From Pelagimonas phthalicica (GTDB taxonomy: Bacteria; Pseudomonadota; Alphaproteobacteria; Rhodobacterales; Rhodobacteraceae), in NCBI RefSeq assembly GCF_004364805.1, contig NZ_SOAP01000004.1, positions 186,001 to 250,000 of the forward strand: a stretch of DNA of 64,000 nucleotides. Reading direction: 5' to 3'. Of this stretch, positions 34,411 through 43,942 are shown piece by piece (position 1 is the first letter of the stretch; every line of letters begins with the position of its first letter). The notes under the pieces were generated by a model. The model did no database searches. It saw nothing but the letters and a program-made list of their open reading frames with translations, and had not been told where the DNA came from. Made by a program: the position numbers and the translations under genes.

Positions 34411-37400
34411 ATGCCCAGAGTTCTTTATGTTGATGCGACTGCAACATCTCCTCAGGGGGATGGTAGCTCACCTGAATCGCCTTACCAGACGCTTGCAGCC
34501 GCGATCGAAGCCGCTGAACCGGGGGACACAATTTGCCTCGCGGCGGGTGGGCACTACGCGTTGGATAATGATCTGGACCTGACGGGCCTGTCTTTTGCGT
34601 CTTATGGCGAAGGGGAACAACCGGTCGTCGATCTGCGCCAGACCGTGCAAACCACTTGGGAGCAGGTCAGCGATACGGTCTGGCGCGCAACGGTCACTTA
34701 TCGCGACACGCCTGATTTCAACAATGGCACCGCAGCCCATTCGACGCATCACCAGGTCTGGAGCGGCATGGACACGATGGCCTGGCAGTTTGACGGGGCA
34801 ACCATCGCCGACAATATCGCTGCCGTCGCCGCGACCGAAGGGTCCTTTACCATTCACGAGACCGGTTCAACCCTCCCGGATCCTCGCAACGGTCCTGCCG
34901 GTGGCAGCAGTTTCGAGGTCTATGTTCATGTGCCACCGGGTCAACATCCCTCAGACCTGGACCTCTCACTCGCCGATCAGGCCGGGTTGGATATCAGCGG
35001 CATGACCTCTATCAACGATGTCGCGCTCATCGGGGCGTTTTCCAAGGATAGTCTCAGCACAAATAATGGGTCGACCTCGCTTGGCGGTTTTGTGGATTTG
35101 CATGACGTCACCATCCTCGACGCCCCTTCGCATGGCATTGTCGGGCCGTTTTCCTCCACTGGCACGTTGACCGTTACAGGGCGCGGAAATGCGGGTGATC
35201 TGTACCACGATTATGGTTGGAACTCGAGCGGTGGGTTGATCAATATCTATACAGATCAACACTATGACGAGGGTGTGCACTTTGACACCATCGTCGCGAC
35301 CAATGGCTATAAGGCACTTTATGGCCATGGCAGCACCGGCGGAACATATGGGTATACGGAACTCACGGTTCAGGCGCTCTATGTGGACACCGTAGACGTA
35401 GCCATCGACATGAGCGGCTATTACAACGATCACCCTTTCGTCGAAGAGATCCTTGTTGAATATATCGAAGCCTATGGCATTTCGACCGCCGTTGCGACAT
35501 CCGGCAACGTGACGATCAATGGCGGGTCGTTGAATTTCGTTGGCGCAGACGGATTGCGACCCGTCCAAGCCGTCTTTTCTGTCAGCGGCTATAACCAAGT
35601 GTTGGAATTGCACGATGTGACGCTGCAATTTGACCGCCCGGTTAACCCACTGTCTCAAACCAACGCCCTGATAACCGGCAATGTAGAATCGGTCGCCTCG
35701 GCCTTATTGATACTGGATGGCGTGCAAGACATATCAGAGCCGGGCTCTCAGGCTTATTTTTGGCGCTATTTCGACGTCGCCCCGCAAACCGTTATTATGG
35801 GCGGTACAAATATCGGCAACCTTCAGGCGCTTACAGGATTGGAAGATCGGGCGATCCCGGCCGTTCTGATTGTCGAAGCCGGGAGTACGTTCGGTCTTGG
35901 CGACCGCACCGGCCCCGAGATCGAAGCTTTCTTGGCCAGTCTCGGCATTCCATTCTGGATCTCTTCGGACACGACAATTGTTGGTCGGGACGGTACGGTT
36001 CTGTCTGAACCGGGCTGGCAGCACGCTTCAGGCCTGCCAGAATCCCTACACTTGATTGGAACGTCCGAAAACGAAGCCTTGGCTGGCACGCTGGGCGAGG
36101 ACACGCTTGAAGGGCATGGCGGCCACGACGTCCTTGGTGCAGGCGATGGCGACGACTTTCTTTCCGGAGGGTCAGGAGACGACACGCTGCTTGGCGGAGA
36201 CGGCGACGACATGCTGATGGGCGGGTCAGGCCGGAACGTCTTGGATGGTGGTGCGGGAACCGACTGGGTGTCGTTTGATGGGTCTGCCATGGCATTCTAT
36301 TACAACTCTCAAAACGGTCAGGCTTATGGTGTCGCCGCCTGGAACGAATGGAGCAATGTCGAAAACTTTCAACTGACAGATTGGAACGACACATTTGTGG
36401 CCGACAACACCGATAACGTCATTTTGGCAGGCAACGGAAATGACCGGCTTTGGGGTGGCGGCGGAAATGATGAGTTACACGGTGGGGCGGGAAATGACCG
36501 GCTGACATCCCTTGGTGACGGTGGTCAGGTCATTCTCAATGGCGGCACCGGAAATGACAGCCTCCAAGGCGGCTACAGCGATGATATCGTTATTTTTGCG
36601 CCAGGCGATGGTGCTGATATTCTAAGGGACTTCACCGCAGGCGGCACAACAGATCACATCGATCTGACAGCCTTTGGCAGTACCTTTGAAAGTTTCGAAG
36701 ACGTCATGGCCGCGGCCACACAAGTCGGTGGCGATGTGCTGTTTGATTTCGGAAATGGGGATTCCATACTGATCCGTGGCGTTTCTTTGTCTGATTTCAC
36801 CCCAGCGGATTTCCAACTGGAAACGCAAGATACCGAGGAAACTGAGACCACGCCCGGGGTTATTGTCGTATCTGAGGCCGGCGGTACAGTGGTTGGCACA
36901 GAAGCTGACGAAACCATCATCAGCGAAGCCTCCGATACTTTTGTCTTTGCCGGAGCGGGTGATGATACATTAATCAGCGGGAACGGCGCGGATGTCCTGA
37001 ACGGGGGCGCAGGCAGTGACTGGGTGTCCTATGAAAACGCACAAGCATCGTTCTATTACAACTCGCAAAACGGGCAGGCCTATGGCGTTGCTGCGCTTGA
37101 CCAATGGACCGACATCGAAAACTTCCATTTGACCGCCTATAACGACACCTTTGTCGCCGATGGTACCGACAATATTATCATGGCCGGGGATGGTGATGAT
37201 CGGCTTTGGGGCGGCGGCGGAAATGATGAGTTGCACGGCGGGGCCGGAAATGATCGACTCACGGCCTATGGCAACGGTGGTCGGGTCATCTTGAACGGCG
37301 GCACCGGGGATGACATTTTGGTTGCAGGCTATAGCGATGACGTCATCGTCTTTACGGCTGGGGACGGCGCAGATACGCTTTCGGGTTTCCATACTGGCGG

Positions 37401-37578
37401 ACCAACCGATGCCATCGACCTCAGCGGCTTTGGCACAGGCCTGGCTGAGTTCGACGATGTCATGGCTCTGGCCAGTCAACAGGGCGATGATGTCCTGCTT
37501 GATTTTGGCAATGGTGATTCAATCCTCATCCAAAACGTGAACTTGGATGACTTTACCGTCGACGATTTTCTGTTCTGA
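34411..37578 (+). CDS. RTX protein with parallel beta-helix and duplicated C-terminal module
   Basis: A 1055-residue protein. The N-terminal region (about 1-500) begins VLYVDATATSPQGDGSSP and PGDTICLAAGG, a common opening of right-handed beta-helix proteins such as lyases and epimerases. Calcium-binding RTX nonapeptides follow at about 555-620 (GDGDDFLSGGSGDDTLLGG). Two copies of a roughly 190-residue module follow at about 620-815 and 870-1055, each with FYYNSQNGQAYGVAA and more RTX repeats, 756 bases apart. There is no signal peptide, and the acidic, hydrophobic end DDFLF suits type I secretion. No T1SS genes are nearby. It is likely an extracellular polysaccharide-active or matrix protein. 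Confidence 0.83.
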   Translation: MPRVLYVDATATSPQGDGSSPESPYQTLAAAIEAAEPGDTICLAAGGHYALDNDLDLTGLSFASYGEGEQPVVDLRQTVQTTWEQVSDTVWRATVTYRDTPDFNNGTAAHSTHHQVWSGMDTMAWQFDGATIADNIAAVAATEGSFTIHETGSTLPDPRNGPAGGSSFEVYVHVPPGQHPSDLDLSLADQAGLDISGMTSINDVALIGAFSKDSLSTNNGSTSLGGFVDLHDVTILDAPSHGIVGPFSSTGTLTVTGRGNAGDLYHDYGWNSSGGLINIYTDQHYDEGVHFDTIVATNGYKALYGHGSTGGTYGYTELTVQALYVDTVDVAIDMSGYYNDHPFVEEILVEYIEAYGISTAVATSGNVTINGGSLNFVGADGLRPVQAVFSVSGYNQVLELHDVTLQFDRPVNPLSQTNALITGNVESVASALLILDGVQDISEPGSQAYFWRYFDVAPQTVIMGGTNIGNLQALTGLEDRAIPAVLIVEAGSTFGLGDRTGPEIEAFLASLGIPFWISSDTTIVGRDGTVLSEPGWQHASGLPESLHLIGTSENEALAGTLGEDTLEGHGGHDVLGAGDGDDFLSGGSGDDTLLGGDGDDMLMGGSGRNVLDGGAGTDWVSFDGSAMAFYYNSQNGQAYGVAAWNEWSNVENFQLTDWNDTFVADNTDNVILAGNGNDRLWGGGGNDELHGGAGNDRLTSLGDGGQVILNGGTGNDSLQGGYSDDIVIFAPGDGADILRDFTAGGTTDHIDLTAFGSTFESFEDVMAAATQVGGDVLFDFGNGDSILIRGVSLSDFTPADFQLETQDTEETETTPGVIVVSEAGGTVVGTEADETIISEASDTFVFAGAGDDTLISGNGADVLNGGAGSDWVSYENAQASFYYNSQNGQAYGVAALDQWTDIENFHLTAYNDTFVADGTDNIIMAGDGDDRLWGGGGNDELHGGAGNDRLTAYGNGGRVILNGGTGDDILVAGYSDDVIVFTAGDGADTLSGFHTGGPTDAIDLSGFGTGLAEFDDVMALASQQGDDVLLDFGNGDSILIQNVNLDDFTVDDFLF

Positions 37579-37590
37579 TCTTCAGACGCG

Positions 37591-37615
37591 AAAAAGGGCG
37601 GCCACCGCCGCCCTT
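37591..37615. terminator. Bidirectional terminator between the RTX and tailspike-like genes
   Basis: AAGGGCGGC (37594-37602) and GCCGCCCTT (37607-37615) pair perfectly around CACC. The five A's before it give a T run for the minus-strand gene. Confidence 0.85.
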
Positions 37616-37692
37616 CCAGCCTTACTCACGAAAGCTTTTTTCGCCCTCAGCACGCCCCTGCACTGTCAAAAAGTATAGGAACATGCGCGATG

Positions 37693-40044
37693 TTAGAACA
37701 GTCTTTTGCCTTCCACCCGAAGGGTCCACTTGGCGTGATCCTCTGCGGTGTCACCTGCAAGAATCGTCCGATCGACGCGTCCAATGCCAAGAGGCGTGCT
37801 GTTCCCGGACAAAGAACCGACGTCGCTGGCAAACAGGAAATGTCCGCCATTGAGATCAATAATCCGATGACCCGCACGGGTCAGATCGATGTCGCAATAG
37901 CTCGCGGAGGCATTGGAATAGTTCCTGAACCGAAGCCGCGCGTTTGCAGCTGCCCCGGTATAAGGCTGCGAAACGTTCACAAAGATCCGCTCGACCAACA
38001 TCCAACGACCGAAATGCGTAAAGAGGTATGGGTCCGTTTCCGTGAAAAACCCGTCATTATACTCAACAAAAGTATCCCCATCCCAAGGCGAGTCCACGCG
38101 CGCCACTTCTTGGCTGGATTGGTAATTCGGATTGTTCCAAGCACGGATCAAAGGCGCATAAGGGCCAGTGATTTTTGGATCTTTGACCGTCAGGTTTTGC
38201 AGTGTGAAAACAGACAGAGTTTCGCTTCCGGTCAGGTCGACAAGGCTTTGCCCGTCCAAAACCAATACTCCACCGCTTTCATAAGGCATCTGCGAGAGGC
38301 GGAAGGCGGGGAAACCATCTTTGTAAAGGACCATGTTCTCGGAACAGGACCGGCTCACCGCGGAAGAATAGAAGGTATCTGTCGCAATGCTCAACTGGGT
38401 TGGGCTGACCACCGTAAAGGTTGCCGTGGACTGGCGCCCTGCAACAATGCCGCGCTGCGAGGCTGAACGCGCTGCAAATTCGACATTGTTCAAGGAAATC
38501 TCACCAACACCCGATGGAATATCCAACATATGGGCCGTGATTTCGTCCGCGGTGATCTTGCCGCCATTCACTTCCAAACGACCACAAGGGGCCAGGTTGA
38601 AATAACCACCGCATTGTGGATCGTTCAGGATCAGATCCTTAATGATCGTGCCCCCGTGGATTTGACCGGTTTTCAAGTTGTTGATTTCAACCCGGTCAAT
38701 GATCTTGTCAGGCTCACACGATGTCCGGTTATTGACACCGTGGCCGACAAAATTCTGCCCTTGCGAAATGTAAAACCCCCCATCAGTGCGCAGATTGTGG
38801 AATGTCGCCTGAAGATAGCCGCTAAGGGTCAAGCGCCCGTTGCGCTCTCCATCATTGGCTGTTGCCACGGGAGTGGTCCAATTCGGATTGGATTTGACCC
38901 ACATGTCATGAACTTCGAGATTCCGCACTCCTACGAAATTCGGACGCTGATACGAGATGATACGCGGCGCACCGTAGTCACCACCCGACCGTTCGGGCCA
39001 GTTTTCGTTATAGCTGTTCTGGATCGGGTTCTCGAGCGTGACGACCGAGCCGGAAACCGACTTGATCCGGGCATATTCGAATACACGCGGATCAGGTGGG
39101 AAACCAACACCGGTTGACGAGAAACCATAGATCAGCACATCTGCGCCCGGCTCAAGCCCGACATTGCTTGTTGCGCCCGTCACCGTGATGTCTGTCTGAC
39201 CGCTCGCAACAGTGGCGATCGTTTCACCGTAGTAGTAACCACCGGTGAAATCCGCCTCTTGTTGAGTGTCAAAAACCGACGGGAATTCGATGCCAGTATA
39301 GTTGGCGGTCTGCCCCACTTCGACAGCCGAAGTGCCGCGAATGTTGCGAATAGCGGCCCCGTTATAGAAGTGCTTTTGATACGCGATCGACGCAAAAATG
39401 CGCGTTCTTGTCGTAGTGTAAATCTTGCCCGCAGTCCCACGCCAATTCAGGAAGCCGCTCCGACGTCCGAACTGCGTCATGGCCAGCAAAGCGTCGGTAT
39501 CATCGGTCACACCGTCACCGACAGCTCCGAACTGTTCAGGCGTCACAAATCCGCTGGTGTCCGCACGAGCATATAAGTGAACACCTCCGACGGTGGTGAA
39601 ATCCGCATCCGCGCTTGTGGCCGGCGCAACCTCAAAGCTGCCATGACCATTTTGCAGGGTCAGGACCTGACCTTCTGCCGCCAGAATGTGATCATTCTGT
39701 TCCGTGTAGGACAACAAATCATCAGCCAGCAAATCCGCGGTTGATGCAAAAACAATCGGAAAAGGAGTCTCTGTGACGCGGATATTGGCATGCGTCGCCA
39801 ATACGACCCCGAATTGGTCCTTGATTTCGACCGTGTATTCGCCAGCCATCAAGTAACACAATCCGAAATCCCCGCTTGCGTCAGAGATCATTGGGTTGGC
39901 TGTGGTCGTGGTCAGGTCGGGATCAGAAAACAGAGGGGCCAACATTTGAGTGCCATGATGAAAGACATAGCGCCGCGCCTCTGCGACTGGAGAGCCGGAG
40001 CCATCGGTTGCGCGCTGAACGCTCGGGTGGGCAAGAAATCCCAT
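37693..40044 (-). CDS. Tailspike-like pectate-lyase-superfamily beta-helix protein
   Basis: A 783-residue protein. The first 80 residues (RRYVFHHGTQMLAPLFSDPD, then NPMISDASGDFG) look like the head-binding part of phage tail fibres. A linker and FGAVGDGVTDDTDAL (about 170-184) begin a Pectate_lyase_3-type right-handed beta-helix of some 400 residues. A beta-rich C-terminal region closes it. Such proteins cleave or modify capsular polysaccharides. No signal peptide is seen. It is not surrounded by phage genes but by the RTX gene and the tyrosine kinase gene, which suggests recruitment for exopolysaccharide processing. Catalytic residues cannot be assigned by eye. Confidence 0.8.
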   Translation of the reverse strand: MGFLAHPSVQRATDGSGSPVAEARRYVFHHGTQMLAPLFSDPDLTTTTANPMISDASGDFGLCYLMAGEYTVEIKDQFGVVLATHANIRVTETPFPIVFASTADLLADDLLSYTEQNDHILAAEGQVLTLQNGHGSFEVAPATSADADFTTVGGVHLYARADTSGFVTPEQFGAVGDGVTDDTDALLAMTQFGRRSGFLNWRGTAGKIYTTTRTRIFASIAYQKHFYNGAAIRNIRGTSAVEVGQTANYTGIEFPSVFDTQQEADFTGGYYYGETIATVASGQTDITVTGATSNVGLEPGADVLIYGFSSTGVGFPPDPRVFEYARIKSVSGSVVTLENPIQNSYNENWPERSGGDYGAPRIISYQRPNFVGVRNLEVHDMWVKSNPNWTTPVATANDGERNGRLTLSGYLQATFHNLRTDGGFYISQGQNFVGHGVNNRTSCEPDKIIDRVEINNLKTGQIHGGTIIKDLILNDPQCGGYFNLAPCGRLEVNGGKITADEITAHMLDIPSGVGEISLNNVEFAARSASQRGIVAGRQSTATFTVVSPTQLSIATDTFYSSAVSRSCSENMVLYKDGFPAFRLSQMPYESGGVLVLDGQSLVDLTGSETLSVFTLQNLTVKDPKITGPYAPLIRAWNNPNYQSSQEVARVDSPWDGDTFVEYNDGFFTETDPYLFTHFGRWMLVERIFVNVSQPYTGAAANARLRFRNYSNASASYCDIDLTRAGHRIIDLNGGHFLFASDVGSLSGNSTPLGIGRVDRTILAGDTAEDHAKWTLRVEGKRLF

Positions 40045-40249
40045 GATGTTTTCCTATAGTTGGGGCCCGCGTCATATAAGTCGTCGGGCCACGTTGCCGT
40101 TTGGGTTCAATGGGCAACACTCGATAGGAAAAGCTGCGGACGCGTGAATGCGTCGTGCGGAATGGCAATGTTTTGTTAGGAATTCACCCCGGCACAAAAC
40201 TTAAGTTTGAGGGCACGCCAGTTCCCCTCAAACAAGAAAGCACGCGTAT

Positions 40250-42337
40250 CTAGTTGTCGTAGTACCCGCTATATCCATAGCTGCTATAGCTGCCGTACCG
40301 GCTCCCGTAACGGCGCGCGCGGCGCATATTGATCTGAGATAAGACCAATCCTGTTACTGGAATTTTAACAGCGCGCAACTGCGCCAAACCTTCGCGAACG
40401 GCGGTCTGCGCCGTGCTATCCCATTTGACGACATAGGCCAGCGCATCGACGCAATGGCCAACCAATCGCGCATCCGGGACCACAAGAACCGGAGGCGTAT
40501 CGATGATGATCGCGTCAAAATGATCGCGGGCCGTATCCAGCAGATCTTGCATGTTTCCGCCGGTCAAAAGGTCAGCCGCGCTGCCCTCAGCCTTTTCGCC
40601 AAACAGAATAAAAATGCCGGTCTGTTCGTCTAGCATGACCGCGTCCTCCAGGCTGGATTGCCCAGTCAGAACCGACACGATCCCAAGATCGCCATTCACG
40701 TCGAAATATTTAGAAATCGTACGGCGCCGAATATCACATTCGATCAACAGCACCTTTTTCCCGATCGCGGCCAAGTTTTGCGCATGAGACACCGCAAGTG
40801 TAGTCTTCCCTTCGCCGGGCTCAGAGGACGTATACATGATCACCTTGGGCGCTTCCTGCTGCGCCATCACCAAAGAGGTGCGCATGTTCCGCATGGATTC
40901 AGCGACCGCCGAAGTGGGATTATCGCGCAAGAACGCCAGCAACCCAGACCTTTGCCGGATCGGCATTACCGGCACTTCGCCCAAAACGGGTATCTTGGTA
41001 TAGGCTTCCAACATCTCCTTGGACCGGAAACCCGCGTTCATCATATTTTGCAGCAGAACAATCGCACCACCAACGATCCCCCCCAGCAAACAGGACAGAA
41101 TAAGAATGCGGCTCTTGCGCGGCTCAACCAAGCTGCCAGGAACGGCATTGGTCAAAACATGGCTATCCGCCTGTTGCAGGCCAATTTGCACGGTCGTTTG
41201 CTTCAGCCGCGACAGAAAGGTTTCATACAGAACGCGGGTTGCTTCTGCTTCGCGTACAAGCTGATTGAGGCCCAGCAAATCCGAATTTTGCGCATCAATA
41301 TCCGCCAGCATCTGCTCGAGTGACGCTGAAAGGGCATCCTTTTGCGAAATCTCGCGTTTCAGTGCGTTTTGCTGGTTGGTCAACAGTAGCTCGGCGCGCT
41401 TGGTAAACAAGGCTGTATTCTCTGAGGAGATCAGTTGGCGCAGGCTGCGGTCGGAAAACGCAGCAACGATCGCTTGCTCGTCACCCGAGGCCAGAGCCTC
41501 TTTTTGGCTGTCCAAGCTGGCGCGCAAACGAGAAATCGCCTCGTCTGCGGTGCTGACCCGCTCGCGCAACTCCTTGGCACGCAGGCGCAACCCGTCCAGG
41601 GCTTCGGCACTGACAAGATCCGTCTCGCTCCGCAGCGCTTTGATCTCGTCTTCTTTTTGCAAAAGTTCGACTTCTAGCGCAGACACCCTTTCGGACAGCC
41701 AGTTTACGGCATATTCGGTGGCTTCAAACTTTTTGGTGACTTGATCTTCGATGTAAAGCTCTGCCAAACGGTTGGCCAAACGCGCGGATTTTTCCGGGTC
41801 TGTCGTTCGGACGCGCACGTGGAAAATGTAAGTGTTGCGGACCGCCGTCACCGAAATTGCCGCCCGCACAGCGGCACCCACAGAAATTTTGACCTTTTCC
41901 AAGTCTTGTTCAGCAGCTTCCGCGACATCAGCGCCTAGCCCCCGCGCCACCAAGTTTCTCAGGTTTTCACGAGAAAACAACGGCTTGGGTCGCAACAAGT
42001 GGTTGAACTCAGGGTCGTCGATCAAACTCATGTCTTCGACCAGCTTATCAACCAGACCGCCAGATCGAATAATCTGCAATTGCGTGTTGATCACGGCATC
42101 TTCGGGGGCCTGGCCGGTAACGACAGCTTCGATATTGGGAATCGGTGGCGCGCTGGATTCAAACACCATCTCTGTCACAGCTGCATATTTGGGCACCGCG
42201 ACTCTGAACGCATAATAAGCGCCCATCAGAACAGCGCAAACCGCGCAAACCAGTATGATCCATTTCCCATGCCACAAAACATGCAACATCGAGGTCGTTG
42301 GTCCGCGCGTCTCGGCGTTCAGATCGTCTAACTGCAT
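40250..42337 (-). CDS. Wzc/ExoP-type polysaccharide tyrosine autokinase
   Basis: A 695-residue inner-membrane co-polymerase. An N-terminal Wzz domain has a membrane helix at about 30-50, then a long periplasmic coiled coil, then a second helix near 430. The cytosolic BY-kinase has Walker A SSEPGEGKTTL (near 507), Walker A' VLLIECDIRRR and Walker B DAIIIDTPPVL. The C-terminus is a Tyr cluster (RYGSRYGSYSSYGYSGYYDN) that is autophosphorylated. It controls chain length and export in Wzx/Wzy polysaccharide systems. It is divergent from the flippase gene, 264 bases away. No Wza-like exporter is in the window. Confidence 0.93.
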   Translation of the reverse strand: MQLDDLNAETRGPTTSMLHVLWHGKWIILVCAVCAVLMGAYYAFRVAVPKYAAVTEMVFESSAPPIPNIEAVVTGQAPEDAVINTQLQIIRSGGLVDKLVEDMSLIDDPEFNHLLRPKPLFSRENLRNLVARGLGADVAEAAEQDLEKVKISVGAAVRAAISVTAVRNTYIFHVRVRTTDPEKSARLANRLAELYIEDQVTKKFEATEYAVNWLSERVSALEVELLQKEDEIKALRSETDLVSAEALDGLRLRAKELRERVSTADEAISRLRASLDSQKEALASGDEQAIVAAFSDRSLRQLISSENTALFTKRAELLLTNQQNALKREISQKDALSASLEQMLADIDAQNSDLLGLNQLVREAEATRVLYETFLSRLKQTTVQIGLQQADSHVLTNAVPGSLVEPRKSRILILSCLLGGIVGGAIVLLQNMMNAGFRSKEMLEAYTKIPVLGEVPVMPIRQRSGLLAFLRDNPTSAVAESMRNMRTSLVMAQQEAPKVIMYTSSEPGEGKTTLAVSHAQNLAAIGKKVLLIECDIRRRTISKYFDVNGDLGIVSVLTGQSSLEDAVMLDEQTGIFILFGEKAEGSAADLLTGGNMQDLLDTARDHFDAIIIDTPPVLVVPDARLVGHCVDALAYVVKWDSTAQTAVREGLAQLRAVKIPVTGLVLSQINMRRARRYGSRYGSYSSYGYSGYYDN

Positions 42338-42601
42338 CGCTTAATTTCTGTTTATCAATAGTGGCTTACGATCCAAGAATGTCCTCCGACCCAAGGCAGC
42401 GCTATGGATTTGAATGACATGCTGCCAACTTGTCAGACCCACGCCCCCCGAACAAGGAGAAATGCAAAAGGCCGCTGTCGCTGAGCAAGTTTGTGATCAT
42501 AAACGCCCACCGGTATTTGACTTCACCGGACAAACCCATATGACCTCGGTTAGAATTTTAAAAACCCTTTCTCCGCAGACTGTCATGAACAGGTTGAAAC
42601 T

Positions 42602-43936
42602 TTGAAGAAATTTCTCAGTGCTCTGAAGGATTGGGAACTGATGGGTCAGTTTCTGGTTTCGGCCCAGGGGACAGGGCTGCGGCTGTTTTCCGTCATTGTG
42701 AACATGGTAATCGGCATCGTACTGGCACGGCTGCTTGGCGATGATGGGTTTGGCCAATACGTCTCCTACCTTGCCTTCGCAGGATTGTTGGCCTCAATCT
42801 GCGCCCTTGGACTGCCTGCCATGCTCGCCCGTGAGGTCGCGCTTGCGCGCGGTACCGGCCAAGAAGACAGCATTGCGCCTATCGCCCAGATGATCCTGGC
42901 CACCTTGGCTTTTCTCATTCTGGCGCTTTTGGGAGTGTTCTTGTGGGGCAGCCAATCGGGTTTTCTGCTTGTTTTCTTTGTGCTTGGCACCACCTGCCTC
43001 AGCATTGCAACAAATATCTTCAACGGGTTCGAGCGCGTTGTTCTGGGGCAATGGGTCGGGGCTGTGTTTCGCCCACTTCTTGCGATCGCGTTCTTCTTTA
43101 TGCTGGCTTGGACACAGGTCCTGTCAGTCAACACAGCTGTTTTCGCCCAGGGCCTGACGGCCTTTTTGGCAACGCTACTGCTGTTCATGGTCTGGCCACG
43201 TCCACCATTGCTCAGAACCTTGCGCGGCTATTGGTATCGTCTTCCGGTTCGGGATTACCGCCAAGTCTTTCAGGTCGGCCTGACATTTGCTTTTTCCCAG
43301 ACCCTGATCAACGCCATGACGCAGATCGATATTCTGATCATGACAGCCTTGCGCCCCTCTGACGAGGTCGCCTGGTACTACGCTGCGGCGCGGGCTTCCT
43401 TCGTTGTGTCCTTTTTCTTTGGATCCGTGTGCAAAATTGCCGAGCCTCGAATTATCCGGCTTTATGCGGCAGATGACCGGGCCGAAATGCAAAAGGTTGT
43501 GCACCGCACCGTTTTGCTGGGCATCGCCATGACCATACTCGCCATTATCATTGCATTGCTTCTGGCCCGCCCCTACTTGCTTTTCTACGGCGAAGAATAC
43601 CTCACTGCCATGCCAGCCCTCGTTATCTTGCTGGTCGCCATGTTGTTTTCGTCAATGATTGGCCCCGCCGAACAGGTCTTGCGCGCTGCCCGAGCGGATT
43701 CGAGCATCTTGGTGGTCGCGGGCATTTCCGTCGGTTGCGCCGCGCTCCTGGCCTTTCTTTTGATCCCGCTGATGGGCATGAACGGTGCCGCTATTGCGAC
43801 AGGTGCCCAATTTATCATCTTTCAGGGCCTGCAAGCCTATCGTGCTTGGAAACTCACTGGCATCGGCCCCACGATCTTGCATGCGATTTGGCAGCGGGCC
43901 CAACCCGCGCTTTCAAACACCAAAGATATCTCATAA
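42602..43936 (+). CDS. Wzx-type oligosaccharide flippase
   Basis: A 444-residue integral membrane protein with about 12 helices and the MATE-like pattern of polysaccharide flippases. The first helices contain GLRLFSVIVNMVIGIVLARL and DDGFGQYVS. It moves lipid-linked repeat units across the inner membrane. TTG 42602 is the best start (AGG nine bases upstream); an ATG 13 codons further in is the alternative. It heads a tightly packed plus-strand operon: flippase, glycosyltransferase, polymerase, two glycosyltransferases, acetyltransferase. Confidence 0.88.
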   Translation: MKKFLSALKDWELMGQFLVSAQGTGLRLFSVIVNMVIGIVLARLLGDDGFGQYVSYLAFAGLLASICALGLPAMLAREVALARGTGQEDSIAPIAQMILATLAFLILALLGVFLWGSQSGFLLVFFVLGTTCLSIATNIFNGFERVVLGQWVGAVFRPLLAIAFFFMLAWTQVLSVNTAVFAQGLTAFLATLLLFMVWPRPPLLRTLRGYWYRLPVRDYRQVFQVGLTFAFSQTLINAMTQIDILIMTALRPSDEVAWYYAAARASFVVSFFFGSVCKIAEPRIIRLYAADDRAEMQKVVHRTVLLGIAMTILAIIIALLLARPYLLFYGEEYLTAMPALVILLVAMLFSSMIGPAEQVLRAARADSSILVVAGISVGCAALLAFLLIPLMGMNGAAIATGAQFIIFQGLQAYRAWKLTGIGPTILHAIWQRAQPALSNTKDIS

Positions 43937-43942
43937 AATGAC

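Noticed and set aside
37693-40044. Prophage remnant suggested by the tailspike-like gene
   Set aside because: No capsid, terminase, integrase, lysis or attachment site is nearby. The neighbours are polysaccharide genes.
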